Shown: positions 16,582 through 25,069, counted from the first letter of the stretch. The stretch is 48,453 bases of DNA from Clostridia bacterium (GCA_017514685.1 JAFWJN010000051.1:1-48453); one strand, 5' to 3'. The notes: generated by a model from the sequence alone, not told the origin. A program made the numbers and translations.

Positions 16582-17826
16582 TTATGATGTGAATAGCTCA
16601 CTCAAGCGGAGAAGAATCTGTACATTTTTCTCCATAGATTGAATCGGAACATACTCAAACCGTCCGTGTGCATTCTCATAGCCTGCGGAAAGATTCGGAC
16701 AGGGCAAGCCACGGAAGGAAAGAGCGGAACCATCTGTACCGCCGCGGAACGGTTCTGAAACCGGAGTAATTCCACAATCACTGATAGCTGTGCGAAGCCG
16801 TTCAACCAGATAAGGAACGGTGTCAATGATTTCCCGCATGTTGCGGTATTGCTCTATGATTCGTATTGAAACGCTGCCATATTCCTTGTTCAGTTCTTCT
16901 GCAATTGAGCGTACGAGCTGTTCGCGCTGGATAAAACGTTCTTGATCAAAGTCTCTGATCAGCAGTTCAATTCGTGCGTACTCGCATGCTGCTTTGCATG
17001 ATATGACATGAAAGAACCCTTCCGTTCCTTCTGTGAACTGCGGTTTTTCCGATGCAGGAAGAGAAATCAGAAATCGACTAGCGATATCGACAGCATTTCT
17101 CATAATTCCTTTTGCCGTACCTGTGTGAACTGAAAGGCCTTTGATTTCGATGATCGCCTCTGAAGCATAGAAAGTTTCATCTGCGTAATAGCCAAGATGA
17201 TCTCCATCCAAAGTGTATGCCACTTTAGCACCGAATCTGGTAAGGTCCAGATCTTTTGCAAGGCCTCCTACTTCTTCATCCGGCGTAAACGCAAGAGATA
17301 TCGATCCGTGAGGGACTTCAGGATGCTTCATTAAATACTCTGCAAATGTCATGATCGCGGCAATAGCTGCTTTATCATCACCCCCAAGGAGCGTTGTTCC
17401 GTCTGTAAGAATCAGATCCTGCCCGTTATACTGACTGAGGTTCGGATAATCACAAGCGCACATGATTATGCTTTGGTCGGGATTCAGAAGAATATCGCCA
17501 CCCTCATATTCTTCAAGAACCCAGGGATGGACAGAATCAGAGGGAGCATCCGGTGCTGTATCAAGATGAGCGATCAATCCGAATGGTTCAGCTGTTTGTC
17601 CGGGTAAAAGGGTGGAGGGAATGATAGCATATACTACGCAGGAGATTTTGTCATAGTAAACTTTCTCCAGTCCGAGAGAAGACAGTTCGTTAAAAAGTTC
17701 AAGAGCAAGATCTTTCTGACAGGACGAAGAAGGTGAAACATTGGAAAGCGGCACAGACTGCGTGTTTATTATTGCATACCGGATGAGTCTTTCTTTTACT
17801 GATTCATAGAATGCAGAGTGCGTCAT
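16582..17826 (-). CDS. pepT: Peptidase T (tripeptide aminopeptidase)
   Basis: A 414-residue cytosolic zinc aminopeptidase of family M20 that releases the N-terminal residue of tripeptides. Metal-site motifs are visible: GLIAHLDTAPD (about residue 87), TLLGGDDKAAIAA (about 145), FTPDEEVGG (about 179) and the C-terminal GGTDGSALSFRGLPCPNLSAG. The length is typical. An AAAGGAG ribosome binding site precedes the ATG. Monocistronic, with a terminator shared with the racemase gene. Confidence 0.93.
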   Translation of the reverse strand: MTHSAFYESVKERLIRYAIINTQSVPLSNVSPSSSCQKDLALELFNELSSLGLEKVYYDKISCVVYAIIPSTLLPGQTAEPFGLIAHLDTAPDAPSDSVHPWVLEEYEGGDILLNPDQSIIMCACDYPNLSQYNGQDLILTDGTTLLGGDDKAAIAAIMTFAEYLMKHPEVPHGSISLAFTPDEEVGGLAKDLDLTRFGAKVAYTLDGDHLGYYADETFYASEAIIEIKGLSVHTGTAKGIMRNAVDIASRFLISLPASEKPQFTEGTEGFFHVISCKAACEYARIELLIRDFDQERFIQREQLVRSIAEELNKEYGSVSIRIIEQYRNMREIIDTVPYLVERLRTAISDCGITPVSEPFRGGTDGSALSFRGLPCPNLSAGYENAHGRFEYVPIQSMEKNVQILLRLSELFTS

Positions 17827-17999
17827 GAAGAATCGTCTCCTTTAAAAATAAAATGAAAGGAATGTTCAATTAATAATATATCCAAAATAACAAGCAGATT
17901 CAATTCAAATACAAAAATACATTGCACCTATTTGTAAATCGGAGCAGCATGTATGAACTGGTCCTGTTTGCAGATAGCAGAAAAAAGATGAAAATAAAT

Positions 18000-18050
18000 A
18001 GACCACTTAACATACAGTTGAAATCATCAACTGAGTAAGTGGTCTTTTTT
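18000..18050. terminator. Long bipartite hairpin terminator
   Basis: AGACCACTTA (18000-18009) pairs with TAAGTGGTCT (18036-18045). Inside, CAGTTGA (18015-18021) pairs with TCAACTG (18027-18033). T-rich sequence flanks it on both strands. It lies just past the stop of the small minus-strand ORF at 18070. Confidence 0.85.
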
Positions 18051-18069
18051 ATTTGAAATGCCGGAAGAG

Positions 18070-18183
18070 TCAGAGGAACACGCTGCGGCAGACATTCAAG
18101 AATTTATGCCAGTTGAAATAAAGAGAAACTCCTGAAACACGTTCGATCCTTTTATATAACCGGTTCAACTGCTTTCTACTCAT
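18070..18183 (-). CDS. Small basic protein, 37 residues
   Basis: I do not recognise this gene. The product reads MSRKQLNRLYKRIERVSGVS followed by LYFNWHKFLNVCRSVFL: a basic amphipathic N-terminal half and an aromatic, hydrophobic C-terminal half with one cysteine. A full set of expression signals surrounds it: promoter at 18219-18246, GAGGTG (18196-18191) with a 7-nt spacer to ATG 18183, and a strong terminator from 18045 to 18000. An adjacent ATG at 18186 would leave only 4 nt of spacing. It is too short to be sure it is translated. Confidence 0.5.
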   Translation of the reverse strand: MSRKQLNRLYKRIERVSGVSLYFNWHKFLNVCRSVFL

Positions 18184-18218
18184 CATCACACACCTCACTC
18201 ATAACTTTCATCAATAGC

Positions 18219-18246
18219 ATTATAGAGAAGAAATGTGTCAAAACAA
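18219..18246 (-). promoter_or_regulatory. Promoter of the 37-residue ORF
   Basis: On the minus strand TTGTTT (18246-18241) and a perfect TATAAT (18224-18219) are 16 nt apart. The predicted leader is about 30 nt. Confidence 0.6.
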
Positions 18247-18530
18247 GGAAATACTTATGAAAGAAAAAACAAAAAAGGAAAACAAAAATATGAATAAATC
18301 TTGAATTAAAAATGAACAAACTATAAAATATAATGGGATATTATATGAATTCTAAGCAGATGCAAGCTAAAAAGCATTTTTATATTTACTGATGGTATAT
18401 TTCATGTATGAATTCAGACATTGTATTATTTGTGAAAAATGTGAGGAATGCTATTACTTCTCCTATTGATTTTCATTCCTGACAGTAGTAGTATCTGTCT
18501 TTGTGTGAAATGGATAGGAGGTAAATAGAA
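18247..18530. other. AT-rich intergenic region upstream of the antiporter gene
   Basis: This stretch is very A/T-rich. A TATAAT at 18330-18335, with TTAAAA 17 nt upstream, could be a promoter for the gene at 18531 and would give a leader of about 190 nt. I see no riboswitch pattern and no ORF of note. Confidence 0.35.
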
Positions 18531-19922
18531 ATGGTTGCTTTGTTGTCATCTGCGCTCGCACTGTTGATCGGGTTATTGATGACGCGTGTTTTCAAACTCT
18601 TGAAATTGCAGCTTCCTGACGTAACCGCTTTTTTGATCGCCGGTGTGATTATAGGTCCATATTGTCTTGGACGCCTTGGAATTCCCGGCGTTGGATTTTC
18701 TTCAACAGAAGAAGTTGAGAATCTTTCTGTCATAAGTAATACGGCACTTGGTTTTATTGCTTTCTCCATTGGAAACGAATTTCTTGTTTCTCAGTTGAAA
18801 GCAATCGGAAAGCAAGCTGTTGTGGTTGGTATTTTTCAAGCTCTGGCAGCCACACTCCTGGTAGATCTCTCTCTTTTAGGACTTCATTTTGTAATGCCGG
18901 ACATGATGTCTGTTGAAGCTGCGATTGTCCTTGGCGCAATCGCTACAGCAACTGCTCCGGCTGCGACATTGATGGTGGTACGCCAGTATAAGGCGAAAGG
19001 TAAATTAACGGACATCTTACTTCCGATTGTTGCTCTTGATGACGCGGTAGGACTTGCTGTGTTTGCTGTCTCCTTTGGTATCGCAACTTCCATTGTTACC
19101 GGTAAAACGAATCTGATGGGAGTACTCGTTGAACCGATGATTGAGATTGTAGCTTCCTTGCTTCTCGGCGCTTTCCTTGGATGGATACTGACTTTACTGG
19201 AACGCACATTCTTTTCCAATTCGAACCGACTTTCCTTAACAATAGGGTTTGTTGTACTGACGGTCGCTTTGTCAATGATCTCTTTTGAAATCGGAGGGGT
19301 GAAGATTTCATTTTCCACACTTTTGGTCTGTATGATGCTGGGAACCGTGTTCTGCAATATCTGCCCGCTCGCACATGATCTGATGGAAAGAGCGGACAAA
19401 TGGACGGCACCTTTATTTGCTCTGTTTTTCGTTCTCAGCGGTGCGGAACTGGAATTGAGTGTTATCTTGAATGTAGCAGTACTAATAATTGGAATTACTT
19501 ATATTCTTGCCCGTTCATTTGGTAAGTATATTGGATCCTATCTAAGCTGTGCAGCTACTAAATGCGATCCGATTGTTAAAAAATACTTGGGGATAACGCT
19601 TTTGCCACAGGCAGGTGTTGCTCTGGGTATGTGCGTAACAGCGGCAAAGCTTGGAACAAATGATGGAATCTTGATCAAGAATATCATTCTTTTCAGCGTG
19701 CTTATTTATGAACTGTTTGGTCCGCTGCTTACAAAATGGGCTCTCACAAAGTCCGGAGACATACAGCCGTCTGCTGTCAATGCGGCAGATCGCAGAATGA
19801 ATAAATTCCAGGAGGCTGTGGAGAAAAAAGCAATTACTCCGGCAGGGTTAAGACGTGCTCGCCGGATTATTGAACGAAGGAAAAAGAGAGCTGCTAAAAA
19901 GGCTTTAAAAGGAAACAACTGA
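18531..19922 (+). CDS. Cation:proton antiporter, CPA2-type
   Basis: A 463-residue integral membrane protein with about 12 hydrophobic segments. The family's helix-forming motifs are visible: FLIAGVIIGPYCLGRLG near residue 33, GAIATATAPAATLMVVRQY near 120 and LPIVALDDAVGLAVFAVSFG near 155, where the aspartate pair binds the ion. KefB/GerN-type exchangers share these features. The C terminus is a short basic tail without a TrkA-N domain. An AGGAGG ribosome binding site precedes ATG 18531. It would exchange Na+ or K+ for H+; the ion cannot be read from the sequence. Confidence 0.85.
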   Translation: MVALLSSALALLIGLLMTRVFKLLKLQLPDVTAFLIAGVIIGPYCLGRLGIPGVGFSSTEEVENLSVISNTALGFIAFSIGNEFLVSQLKAIGKQAVVVGIFQALAATLLVDLSLLGLHFVMPDMMSVEAAIVLGAIATATAPAATLMVVRQYKAKGKLTDILLPIVALDDAVGLAVFAVSFGIATSIVTGKTNLMGVLVEPMIEIVASLLLGAFLGWILTLLERTFFSNSNRLSLTIGFVVLTVALSMISFEIGGVKISFSTLLVCMMLGTVFCNICPLAHDLMERADKWTAPLFALFFVLSGAELELSVILNVAVLIIGITYILARSFGKYIGSYLSCAATKCDPIVKKYLGITLLPQAGVALGMCVTAAKLGTNDGILIKNIILFSVLIYELFGPLLTKWALTKSGDIQPSAVNAADRRMNKFQEAVEKKAITPAGLRRARRIIERRKKRAAKKALKGNN

Positions 19923-19925
19923 AAG

Positions 19926-19960
19926 ATGAGTCCTCGGTAAGGGGACTCATTTTTACTTTT
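19926..19960 (+). terminator. Terminator after the antiporter gene
   Basis: ATGAGTCC (19926-19933) pairs with GGACTCAT (19943-19950), followed by TTTTACTTTT. Confidence 0.85.
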
Positions 19961-20026
19961 AAAATAATATATGATTATGAAAAAGAATATGTTAATATAA
20001 AGAAAAATAGGACAAGAGGGAGATCG

Positions 20027-20728
20027 ATGATAATAGACTATCTGGGACACAGTGGATTCTTGTTTGAAACTGATCGCGAATTGCTTCTTTTTGATTATTA
20101 TCGAGGAGATCTTTCGCTTCTGAGACAAAAGCCAAAGGAAAAGCCTCTATTTGTATTTGTCAGTCATGTCCATGGAGATCATTATAATCCAAACATTTTT
20201 ACCTTAGCGGACGGATATCGGTCTGTGACATTTCTGCTTTCGTTTGACCTTAAGGGGGATCATTGTATTCCTTCCAACCATGAAATCATATATGTGGATG
20301 AGGATCAGACCTATGTTGTTGAAGGCCTTGGAACAGTGCAGACATTACGATCTACCGATGAAGGCGTAGCATTCTTGGTAGCGACATCGAAAGAAGTCAT
20401 TTTTCACGCGGGAGATCTTCATTGGTGGGACTGGCTGGGTGAGGATCCGGAATGGTTGAAAGAGCAAGAGATCGTTTTTCAAAGGGAGATTCAGAAAATA
20501 GAGAAAACTACCATCGACGTCGCATGCGTCGTTCTGGATGATCGCCTGGAGGAAAACTATGCAAGAGGAATGGAATATTTCCTGCAAAAATGTCATCCAA
20601 GGTATGTAATACCAATGCATTTTTGGAAAGATCAATCAGTTGTAGACCGGTTTAATCTGAGACCCGGAGAATGGAAGACAGATACGATTCTGCTCAATTC
20701 TGCAAAAGACAATCATTGGAAAATATAA
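20027..20728 (+). CDS. MBL-fold metal-dependent hydrolase
   Basis: A 233-residue protein of the metallo-beta-lactamase fold, of the UlaG-like group. The first strand reads IDYLGHSGFLFETD and the metal motif is VSHVHGDHYN (about residue 50); FHAGDLHWWDW and YVIPMHFWKD supply later ligands. GAGGGAG precedes ATG 20027. The VOC-family gene starts 16 nt downstream, so the two are probably co-transcribed and may act on related small molecules. The substrate is unknown. Confidence 0.8.
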   Translation: MIIDYLGHSGFLFETDRELLLFDYYRGDLSLLRQKPKEKPLFVFVSHVHGDHYNPNIFTLADGYRSVTFLLSFDLKGDHCIPSNHEIIYVDEDQTYVVEGLGTVQTLRSTDEGVAFLVATSKEVIFHAGDLHWWDWLGEDPEWLKEQEIVFQREIQKIEKTTIDVACVVLDDRLEENYARGMEYFLQKCHPRYVIPMHFWKDQSVVDRFNLRPGEWKTDTILLNSAKDNHWKI

Positions 20729-20744
20729 AACGGAGGTTGCTGTT

Positions 20745-21113
20745 ATGAAATTCAAAATGATTCATGAGAATTATAATGTGGCGGATCTGAACCGTTCGCT
20801 CGAGTTCTACGAAAAGGCTCTTGGCCTCAAGGAAAAGCGACGCAAAACAGCATCGGACGGTTCGTTCATCATCGTATACATCGGTAATGAAACCAGTGAA
20901 TTTGAACTGGAACTGACATGGCTGAAAGATCATCCTCAACCGTATGATATCGGGGAAGAAGAGTTTCATCTTGCTTTTCGGACAGATGATTTTGAAGCGG
21001 CACATGCGCTTCATGGCAAAATGGGATGTATCTGTTTCGAAAATCATTCAATGGGAATCTATTTTATTCAGGATCCTGATGGCTATTGGCTGGAGATTAT
21101 TCCATCAAGATAA
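20745..21113 (+). CDS. VOC family protein (glyoxalase I-like)
   Basis: A 122-residue single-domain vicinal-oxygen-chelate protein. It opens with MIHENYNVADLNRSLEFYEK and ends with FIQDPDGYWLEIIPS, both standard for lactoylglutathione-lyase-like proteins. The metal ligands expected are His7, Glu52 or 54, His74 and Glu118. CGGAGG precedes ATG 20745. It follows an MBL hydrolase, and glyoxalase I and II have these two folds, so a two-step aldehyde detoxification is possible; this is inference. Confidence 0.85.
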   Translation: MKFKMIHENYNVADLNRSLEFYEKALGLKEKRRKTASDGSFIIVYIGNETSEFELELTWLKDHPQPYDIGEEEFHLAFRTDDFEAAHALHGKMGCICFENHSMGIYFIQDPDGYWLEIIPSR

Positions 21114-21158
21114 TGCTTCTTTCTTTATTGTAATTTTATTCAGATGCTTATATCAGAA

Positions 21159-21184
21159 AAAGTCCCTGAGTCAGGGACTTTTTT
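21159..21184. terminator. Terminator shared by the VOC and hydrogenase genes
   Basis: AAAGTCCC (21159-21166) pairs with GGGACTTT (21174-21181) and a T-run follows. The same hairpin type recurs at 23784 and 41159. Confidence 0.8.
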
Positions 21185-21209
21185 GATAGAGTGAAAAGGA
21201 GTGTGACAG

Positions 21210-22712
21210 TTAGTCTGAAACATGCGGAAGGGGAGATTCTTGAATACTTCCGTCTCGATGCATAGAGAATTGACCCATTGGATAATTTTTTAAATTTTCC
21301 AGAATGCATCGATCATCTGCTTTGCTTAACAGGTCTGCTCTGGCCTGAAGGACAAGGTTTTCAGCCTGGTGCTTGGAAGGTCCACCTACACACCCACCGG
21401 GACAAATCATTCCTTCGACAAAGTCAACATTTAGCTTGCCTGCCTTTAAAAGACCCATGGCTTTCTTGCACTCGTCTCCGCCTGCACATGTCATAAGACG
21501 AATGTCGGAAGTATCTTCACCGAGCTCCTTCATAACTTCCATGACAGCACCTGCGACACCGCCACTTCCTGCAAAGCGTTTACCAAAGAGAGAAGATTCC
21601 TGATAATCTTCTTCAATCGGTTCGATTGCAATGTCTTTTGCATCCAGCATAGCCACAAATTCACCATAAGTCATAGCATAGTCCGGCGTGTCTTTGATCA
21701 ATTCGTTAAGAGTTTCACCCTTCTTTGCAATGCAAGGCCCGATGAATACCGTAACACATTCCGGATCCAGATACTTCAGATACCGGGAAACAGCGACCAT
21801 TGGGGAAACAGTAGAGGACTTGTTCTGTTCGTAAATCTTTGGAAAATGATGCCTTAACATGGAAATGAAAGCCGGGCAGCAGGAAGTAGTCATAATTCTG
21901 CCTTCCTTACGGGCTTCGATCCATTCTATTGCCTCATAAGCCGCAGTCATGTCTCCGCCAAGACCTACTTCCACCATATCAGCAAAACCAGCTTTTTTTA
22001 ATGCGCTGCGGATAGCTGCCATGTTGATAGATTTGCCGAACTGGCCTTCTGTAGCCGGCGCACACATTGCAATAACACGTTTTCCATCACGGATTGCCTG
22101 AATCACATTAACTGCATAAATCTTAGAGCCGATAGCGCCAAACGGACAATTGTGGATGCAGTGACCGCAATGAATACATTTGTTCTCATCGATTTTGCAG
22201 ATACCCGCTTCATCATAAGAAATGGCACCAACGGGACACGCCTTTTTGCACGGGCGTTCTTGATGAATGATAGCGCCATAGGGGCACGCTTTTGCGCATA
22301 AGCCGCAGGACTTGCACTTGTTGGAATCGATACGCATCTTGGTGTCGCCTGGGGAGATTGCTCCAAAGCGGCAGGAGTTGAGACAAGCCTTGCCCAGACA
22401 GAAACGACAGATATCTGTCACGAAATAATCCTGGATCGGACAATCATCGCATGCAGCCGGAATGACTGCTACGACATTTTTAGTGGGGGAGCTGACTTCA
22501 GGACTCATGCCCTGAGCCAGACGGATACGGCCGCGCAGAATTTCACGTTCTTTATAAACACAGCAGCGGTACTGGGCTTTCGGACCTGGACTTACCTCAT
22601 ATACGATCTTTTCTGTTTCATCAGGACTCAATTGACCTTTCCAAGCCAAGCGACAGACTTCACGAAGAATAAAATGTTTTAATTCGACAATTCCTTTGTC
22701 ATTTGTAATCAT
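21210..22712 (-). CDS. Monomeric [FeFe] hydrogenase, group-B-like
   Basis: A 500-residue iron-sulfur protein. The N-terminal half has several cysteine clusters that fit [4Fe-4S] sites (CKSCGLCAKACPYGA, CIHCGHCIHNCPFGA and others around residues 88-194). The C-terminal half carries the three H-cluster signatures in variant form: TSCCPAF (about 276), GPCIAKKGE (about 326) and CPGGCVGGPS (about 437). The alanine and phenylalanine in the first and the GPC in the second are what I recall of group B enzymes rather than the classical TSCCPGW and MPC. It would interconvert protons and H2 with ferredoxin. In-frame TTG 22721 is too close to AAAGG; ATG 22712 is preferred. Confidence 0.85.
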   Translation of the reverse strand: MITNDKGIVELKHFILREVCRLAWKGQLSPDETEKIVYEVSPGPKAQYRCCVYKEREILRGRIRLAQGMSPEVSSPTKNVVAVIPAACDDCPIQDYFVTDICRFCLGKACLNSCRFGAISPGDTKMRIDSNKCKSCGLCAKACPYGAIIHQERPCKKACPVGAISYDEAGICKIDENKCIHCGHCIHNCPFGAIGSKIYAVNVIQAIRDGKRVIAMCAPATEGQFGKSINMAAIRSALKKAGFADMVEVGLGGDMTAAYEAIEWIEARKEGRIMTTSCCPAFISMLRHHFPKIYEQNKSSTVSPMVAVSRYLKYLDPECVTVFIGPCIAKKGETLNELIKDTPDYAMTYGEFVAMLDAKDIAIEPIEEDYQESSLFGKRFAGSGGVAGAVMEVMKELGEDTSDIRLMTCAGGDECKKAMGLLKAGKLNVDFVEGMICPGGCVGGPSKHQAENLVLQARADLLSKADDRCILENLKNYPMGQFSMHRDGSIQESPLPHVSD

Positions 22713-22957
22713 TTGCTTCAATACCTTTCAAATGTTTTAAGACGCGGGATTATATGTAGGATTTTACTAACATTATTATAGCACGAATTGTGAATAAGGA
22801 AAACCAGGAGAAGGAAACTTCTTTCGGATAAAATCTATAAATGTTACCTATGTTTGATGCCTGTAAAGTTATTTTAAGGATATATATTCGTTCTTCGTTG
22901 CTAATATTTATAGAAAATGATATCATAAAACAAAATCTTGAAAAGGAATATACAGCG

Positions 22958-23599
22958 TTGATAGAAAGATTCATAGAAGTCGCTGCTGCATTTTTAGGAT
23001 ATCTCATCGGACTGTGCTTTGTGCACATCAAAATCGGACGCGCCGTGCTTTTTTCACTTGTGGTTGGACTTCTGTGCAGCGCCGGATCATACGTAATGGG
23101 AACGCTTGATGCATGGATTTGGATCGAGCCGATTTGGTGCGGTATCTTTTTGGCGGCCGCGATGATGGCAAAAGTACTGTTCAGGATGCGATGGGATGAT
23201 ACGCTACTTGCATTGCTGCTTGCAATTGGTGCATTCGCAATTCTGATCATTCCGTGGTATCTTCTTTGGGTATCGAGCACTAGTATCGGTCAGTATGCGC
23301 TGTGGCTTAGCTGCGGCAGCATCGCTGTGTTTATTGCAATGTTTGTGATTTTGCGTAGGTATTTCCCCGAAAAGAATTGGCAAAGCGCGTTCAAAAAGAA
23401 AGATGAAAAGGGACTCAAACTGCGCCGTGTCTATATGTATTTGATGCCGGCATTTATTTGTCTGTTCGTGTGTGTCGCGGGGTTGATTCAGCTGAGAAAT
23501 GACCCGCATGTCATCGTCTTTCAGATGATTCTTGAAAGTTTGATCTACTGGCTCATGGTAATCGTTCTGATCTTGATGCCTGCGTATGAACTAAAATAG
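22958..23599 (+). CDS. Integral membrane protein of unknown function
   Basis: I do not recognise this protein. From TTG 22958, which has AAAAGGA 10 nt upstream, it has 213 residues and about six hydrophobic segments, with a basic loop (FKKKDEKGLKLRR) before the last two. The ORF could open at ATG 22841, but that start has no ribosome binding site and lies in the AT-rich promoter zone. It is divergent from the hydrogenase gene. Composition resembles the housekeeping genes to its left. Confidence 0.6.
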   Translation: MIERFIEVAAAFLGYLIGLCFVHIKIGRAVLFSLVVGLLCSAGSYVMGTLDAWIWIEPIWCGIFLAAAMMAKVLFRMRWDDTLLALLLAIGAFAILIIPWYLLWVSSTSIGQYALWLSCGSIAVFIAMFVILRRYFPEKNWQSAFKKKDEKGLKLRRVYMYLMPAFICLFVCVAGLIQLRNDPHVIVFQMILESLIYWLMVIVLILMPAYELK

Positions 23600-23604
23600 T
23601 CTAG

Positions 23605-23742
23605 AAAAACAACATCTACGACGTGAAGACGGTTTTGATCGCCACTGGCGCCGTTTCCGGAAAGGGCTGTTAGGGTGAGAAAGAACTGTTCAGTCACGAC
23701 TTTAGTCACTGTGCCACCTGCGATGGATTCTTCTTTATGTAG
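23605..23742 (+). pseudogene. Thioredoxin reductase (trxB) remnant
   Basis: Read in one frame this gives NNIYDVKTVLIATGAVSGKG, then Cys, a TAG stop at 23671, and GEKELFSHDFSHCATCDGFF. The KTVIIATGA nucleotide-binding strand, the GE-E-F link and the redox-active CATCDG motif are in the right order and spacing for TrxB. Only about 46 codons remain, interrupted by a stop and with no start. It lies 1.3 kb upstream of a thioredoxin gene that is itself frameshifted. Confidence 0.8.
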
Positions 23743-23783
23743 GAGGATGATAATTCGATTAATCCAAATTCGGTAAAAATGAA

Positions 23784-23806
23784 AAAGTCCCTTAAATAGG
23801 GACTTT
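23784..23806. terminator. Hairpin terminator
   Basis: AAAGTCCC (23784-23791) pairs with GGGACTTT (23799-23806). It lies between the trxB remnant and the short coding scrap at 23812. Confidence 0.65.
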
Positions 23807-23811
23807 ATTAA

Positions 23812-23919
23812 ATGGTTGCGGGGGAGATTTTCATTCACTACACAGATGAGCGGTTTCCTTTTTTGCTTGGCAGAAAAGGCACTTTTGACAGAGAAGGCGT
23901 ATATTTATCGGTGATTTGA
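23812..23919 (+). pseudogene. Short coding scrap related to the one at 28633
   Basis: A 35-codon frame encodes MVAGEIFIHYTDERFPFLLG plus a short tail. It aligns with VVEEVFIRYTDENFPFLLG at 28662-28721; most nucleotide differences fall in third codon positions, so both descend from a real gene. I cannot name the family. The two copies lie in the same orientation on either side of the GC-richer redox module. Confidence 0.55.
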
Positions 23920-24021
23920 AGATGGCCTCGTTCTTTGGCGAACAACCTGGGTTTTCTCGTGTAAATGCGCATCTGCTGAATACATGACGCGGGGGTCATT
24001 GAATCACGCAGAAATACGATA
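23920..24021. other. Intergenic, nothing recognised
   Basis: No gene, repeat or clear signal was found between the coding scrap and the terminator at 24022. Confidence 0.5.
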
Positions 24022-24048
24022 AAACAGCACGGAAAGTCCGTGCTGTTT
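24022..24048 (-). terminator. Terminator of the NifX-FKBP gene
   Basis: AAACAGCACGGA (24022-24033) pairs with TCCGTGCTGTTT (24037-24048), just beyond the minus-strand stop. Confidence 0.75.
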
Positions 24049-24063
24049 GATTATGAGGTGTCG

Positions 24064-24921
24064 TTATTCCGATACTTCGATCAATTCGATCGTAAAGTTC
24101 AGTTCCTTGCCCGCCATTTCGTGGTTGGCGTCGAACGTGATCGTGGTTTCGTCCTTTGCGACGACCTTGACTGGCACCGGTTGACCGTACGCGTTTCGCA
24201 GATACACCCGTTGTCCGACCGAAACGCTCTCTGCGCCCGGCATGCGCGCGATCTCGACGGAGAAGATCGCATTCGGATCGGATTCGCCGTACGCTTCGGC
24301 AGGGGAGAGATGCACGTTTTTGATCTCGCCGACGTCCATATCCGCAACCGCCGCGTCAAAACCTTTGATCATCTGACCGATGCCGCAGACGAATTCCAGC
24401 GGTTCGCCGCGATCATATGAGGAATCGAACTGCGTCCCGTCGTTGAACGTGCCGCGATAGTGCGTGCGGACCTTTTTGCCGACGTTTTTACCCGTAAGCT
24501 CCAGCTCCGTGTGACAACCGGCGCATCCGGCGCATCCGCCTTCGCCGCACGAGACATGTCCATCGTCGTGACAGGAATGGCCTTCTTCATGGTGATGGTC
24601 ACAGTTCGCTCCGGTATTTTTCAATTCTCCCCGAAGAAACGCTTCCACCGCTTCATCGGCGCTGCCTTTTGCACCGGCGCAAAGCTCGACGCCGTTTTCC
24701 TCCAAAGCAGCCTGTGCGCCGCCGCCGATGCCGCCGCAGATCAGAACGTTGATCTTTCGCTCCTTGAGAAGTCCGGCAAGCGCTTCATGACCGCTGCCGT
24801 CAGAACCGATCAGCTCGGAAGAAACGATTCTGCCGTCCTTTACCTCATAAACCTTGAACGTCTCCGTATGTCCGAAGTGCTGAAACACATCGCCGTTTTC
24901 ATACGTCACAGCAATTCTCAT
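24064..24921 (-). CDS. NifX-like domain fused to a SlyD/FKBP-type peptidyl-prolyl isomerase
   Basis: A 285-residue two-domain protein. Residues 1-100 match the dinitrogenase iron-molybdenum cofactor (NifX/NafY/NifB C-terminal) fold: MRIAVTYENGDVFQHFGHTE, VYEVKDGRI and ICGGIGGGAQAALEENGV. Residues 105-140 form a His/Cys-rich linker (HHHEEGHSCHDDGH, then CGEGGCAGCAGCH) that should bind metal. Residues 141-285 are an FKBP domain of the SlyD kind (VRTHYRGTFNDGTQFDSSYD, MIKGFDAAVADM) with the insert-in-flap chaperone segment. AAGGAGA precedes the ATG. No nitrogenase genes are nearby. A role in metal-cluster or metallochaperone work is inferred. GC-richer than the flanks. Confidence 0.85.
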   Translation of the reverse strand: MRIAVTYENGDVFQHFGHTETFKVYEVKDGRIVSSELIGSDGSGHEALAGLLKERKINVLICGGIGGGAQAALEENGVELCAGAKGSADEAVEAFLRGELKNTGANCDHHHEEGHSCHDDGHVSCGEGGCAGCAGCHTELELTGKNVGKKVRTHYRGTFNDGTQFDSSYDRGEPLEFVCGIGQMIKGFDAAVADMDVGEIKNVHLSPAEAYGESDPNAIFSVEIARMPGAESVSVGQRVYLRNAYGQPVPVKVVAKDETTITFDANHEMAGKELNFTIELIEVSE

Positions 24922-25016
24922 TCAATACTCTCCTTATTTCCGATATTGCGTCCATTATAACAAGACTTGTTTAAACGTGCAATCTACAGCTAAAAATTTA
25001 AAAAAAAAAAGCGATT

Positions 25017-25031
25017 TGTAACAATGTTACA
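25017..25031. promoter_or_regulatory. Perfect palindrome, likely Crp/Fnr-type operator
   Basis: TGTAAC-AAT-GTTACA is a 15-bp palindrome with 6-bp arms. It lies between the divergent NifX-FKBP and trxA genes, just upstream of the trxA promoter. A Crp/Fnr-family regulator is encoded at the end of this operon. Confidence 0.6.
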
Positions 25032-25039
25032 GAAGACGG

Positions 25040-25069
25040 TTTACTTGTATGGTACACTTCGGGTATACT
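25040..25069 (+). promoter_or_regulatory. Promoter of the trxA-cdr-crp operon
   Basis: TTTACT (25040-25045) and TATACT (25064-25069) are 18 nt apart. The AGGAGG of trxA follows at 25076-25081. Confidence 0.6.

Noticed and set aside
18247-18530. A riboswitch before the cation antiporter gene.
   Set aside because: The sequence is AT-rich and lacks any conserved motif or strong nested stems.
23812-23826. ATGGTTGCGGGGG after a hairpin looks like a fourth copy of the tRNA-fMet 3' end.
   Set aside because: Only about 12 bases match. The same stretch is the start of a coding scrap conserved at 28662 with third-base differences, so the likeness to the tRNA is better explained as chance.
24064-24960. 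Long plus-strand ORFs opposite the NifX-FKBP gene and similar ORFs elsewhere.
   Set aside because: They are shadows in GC-rich coding DNA; none has a ribosome binding site or a recognisable domain, and the other strand encodes clear proteins.
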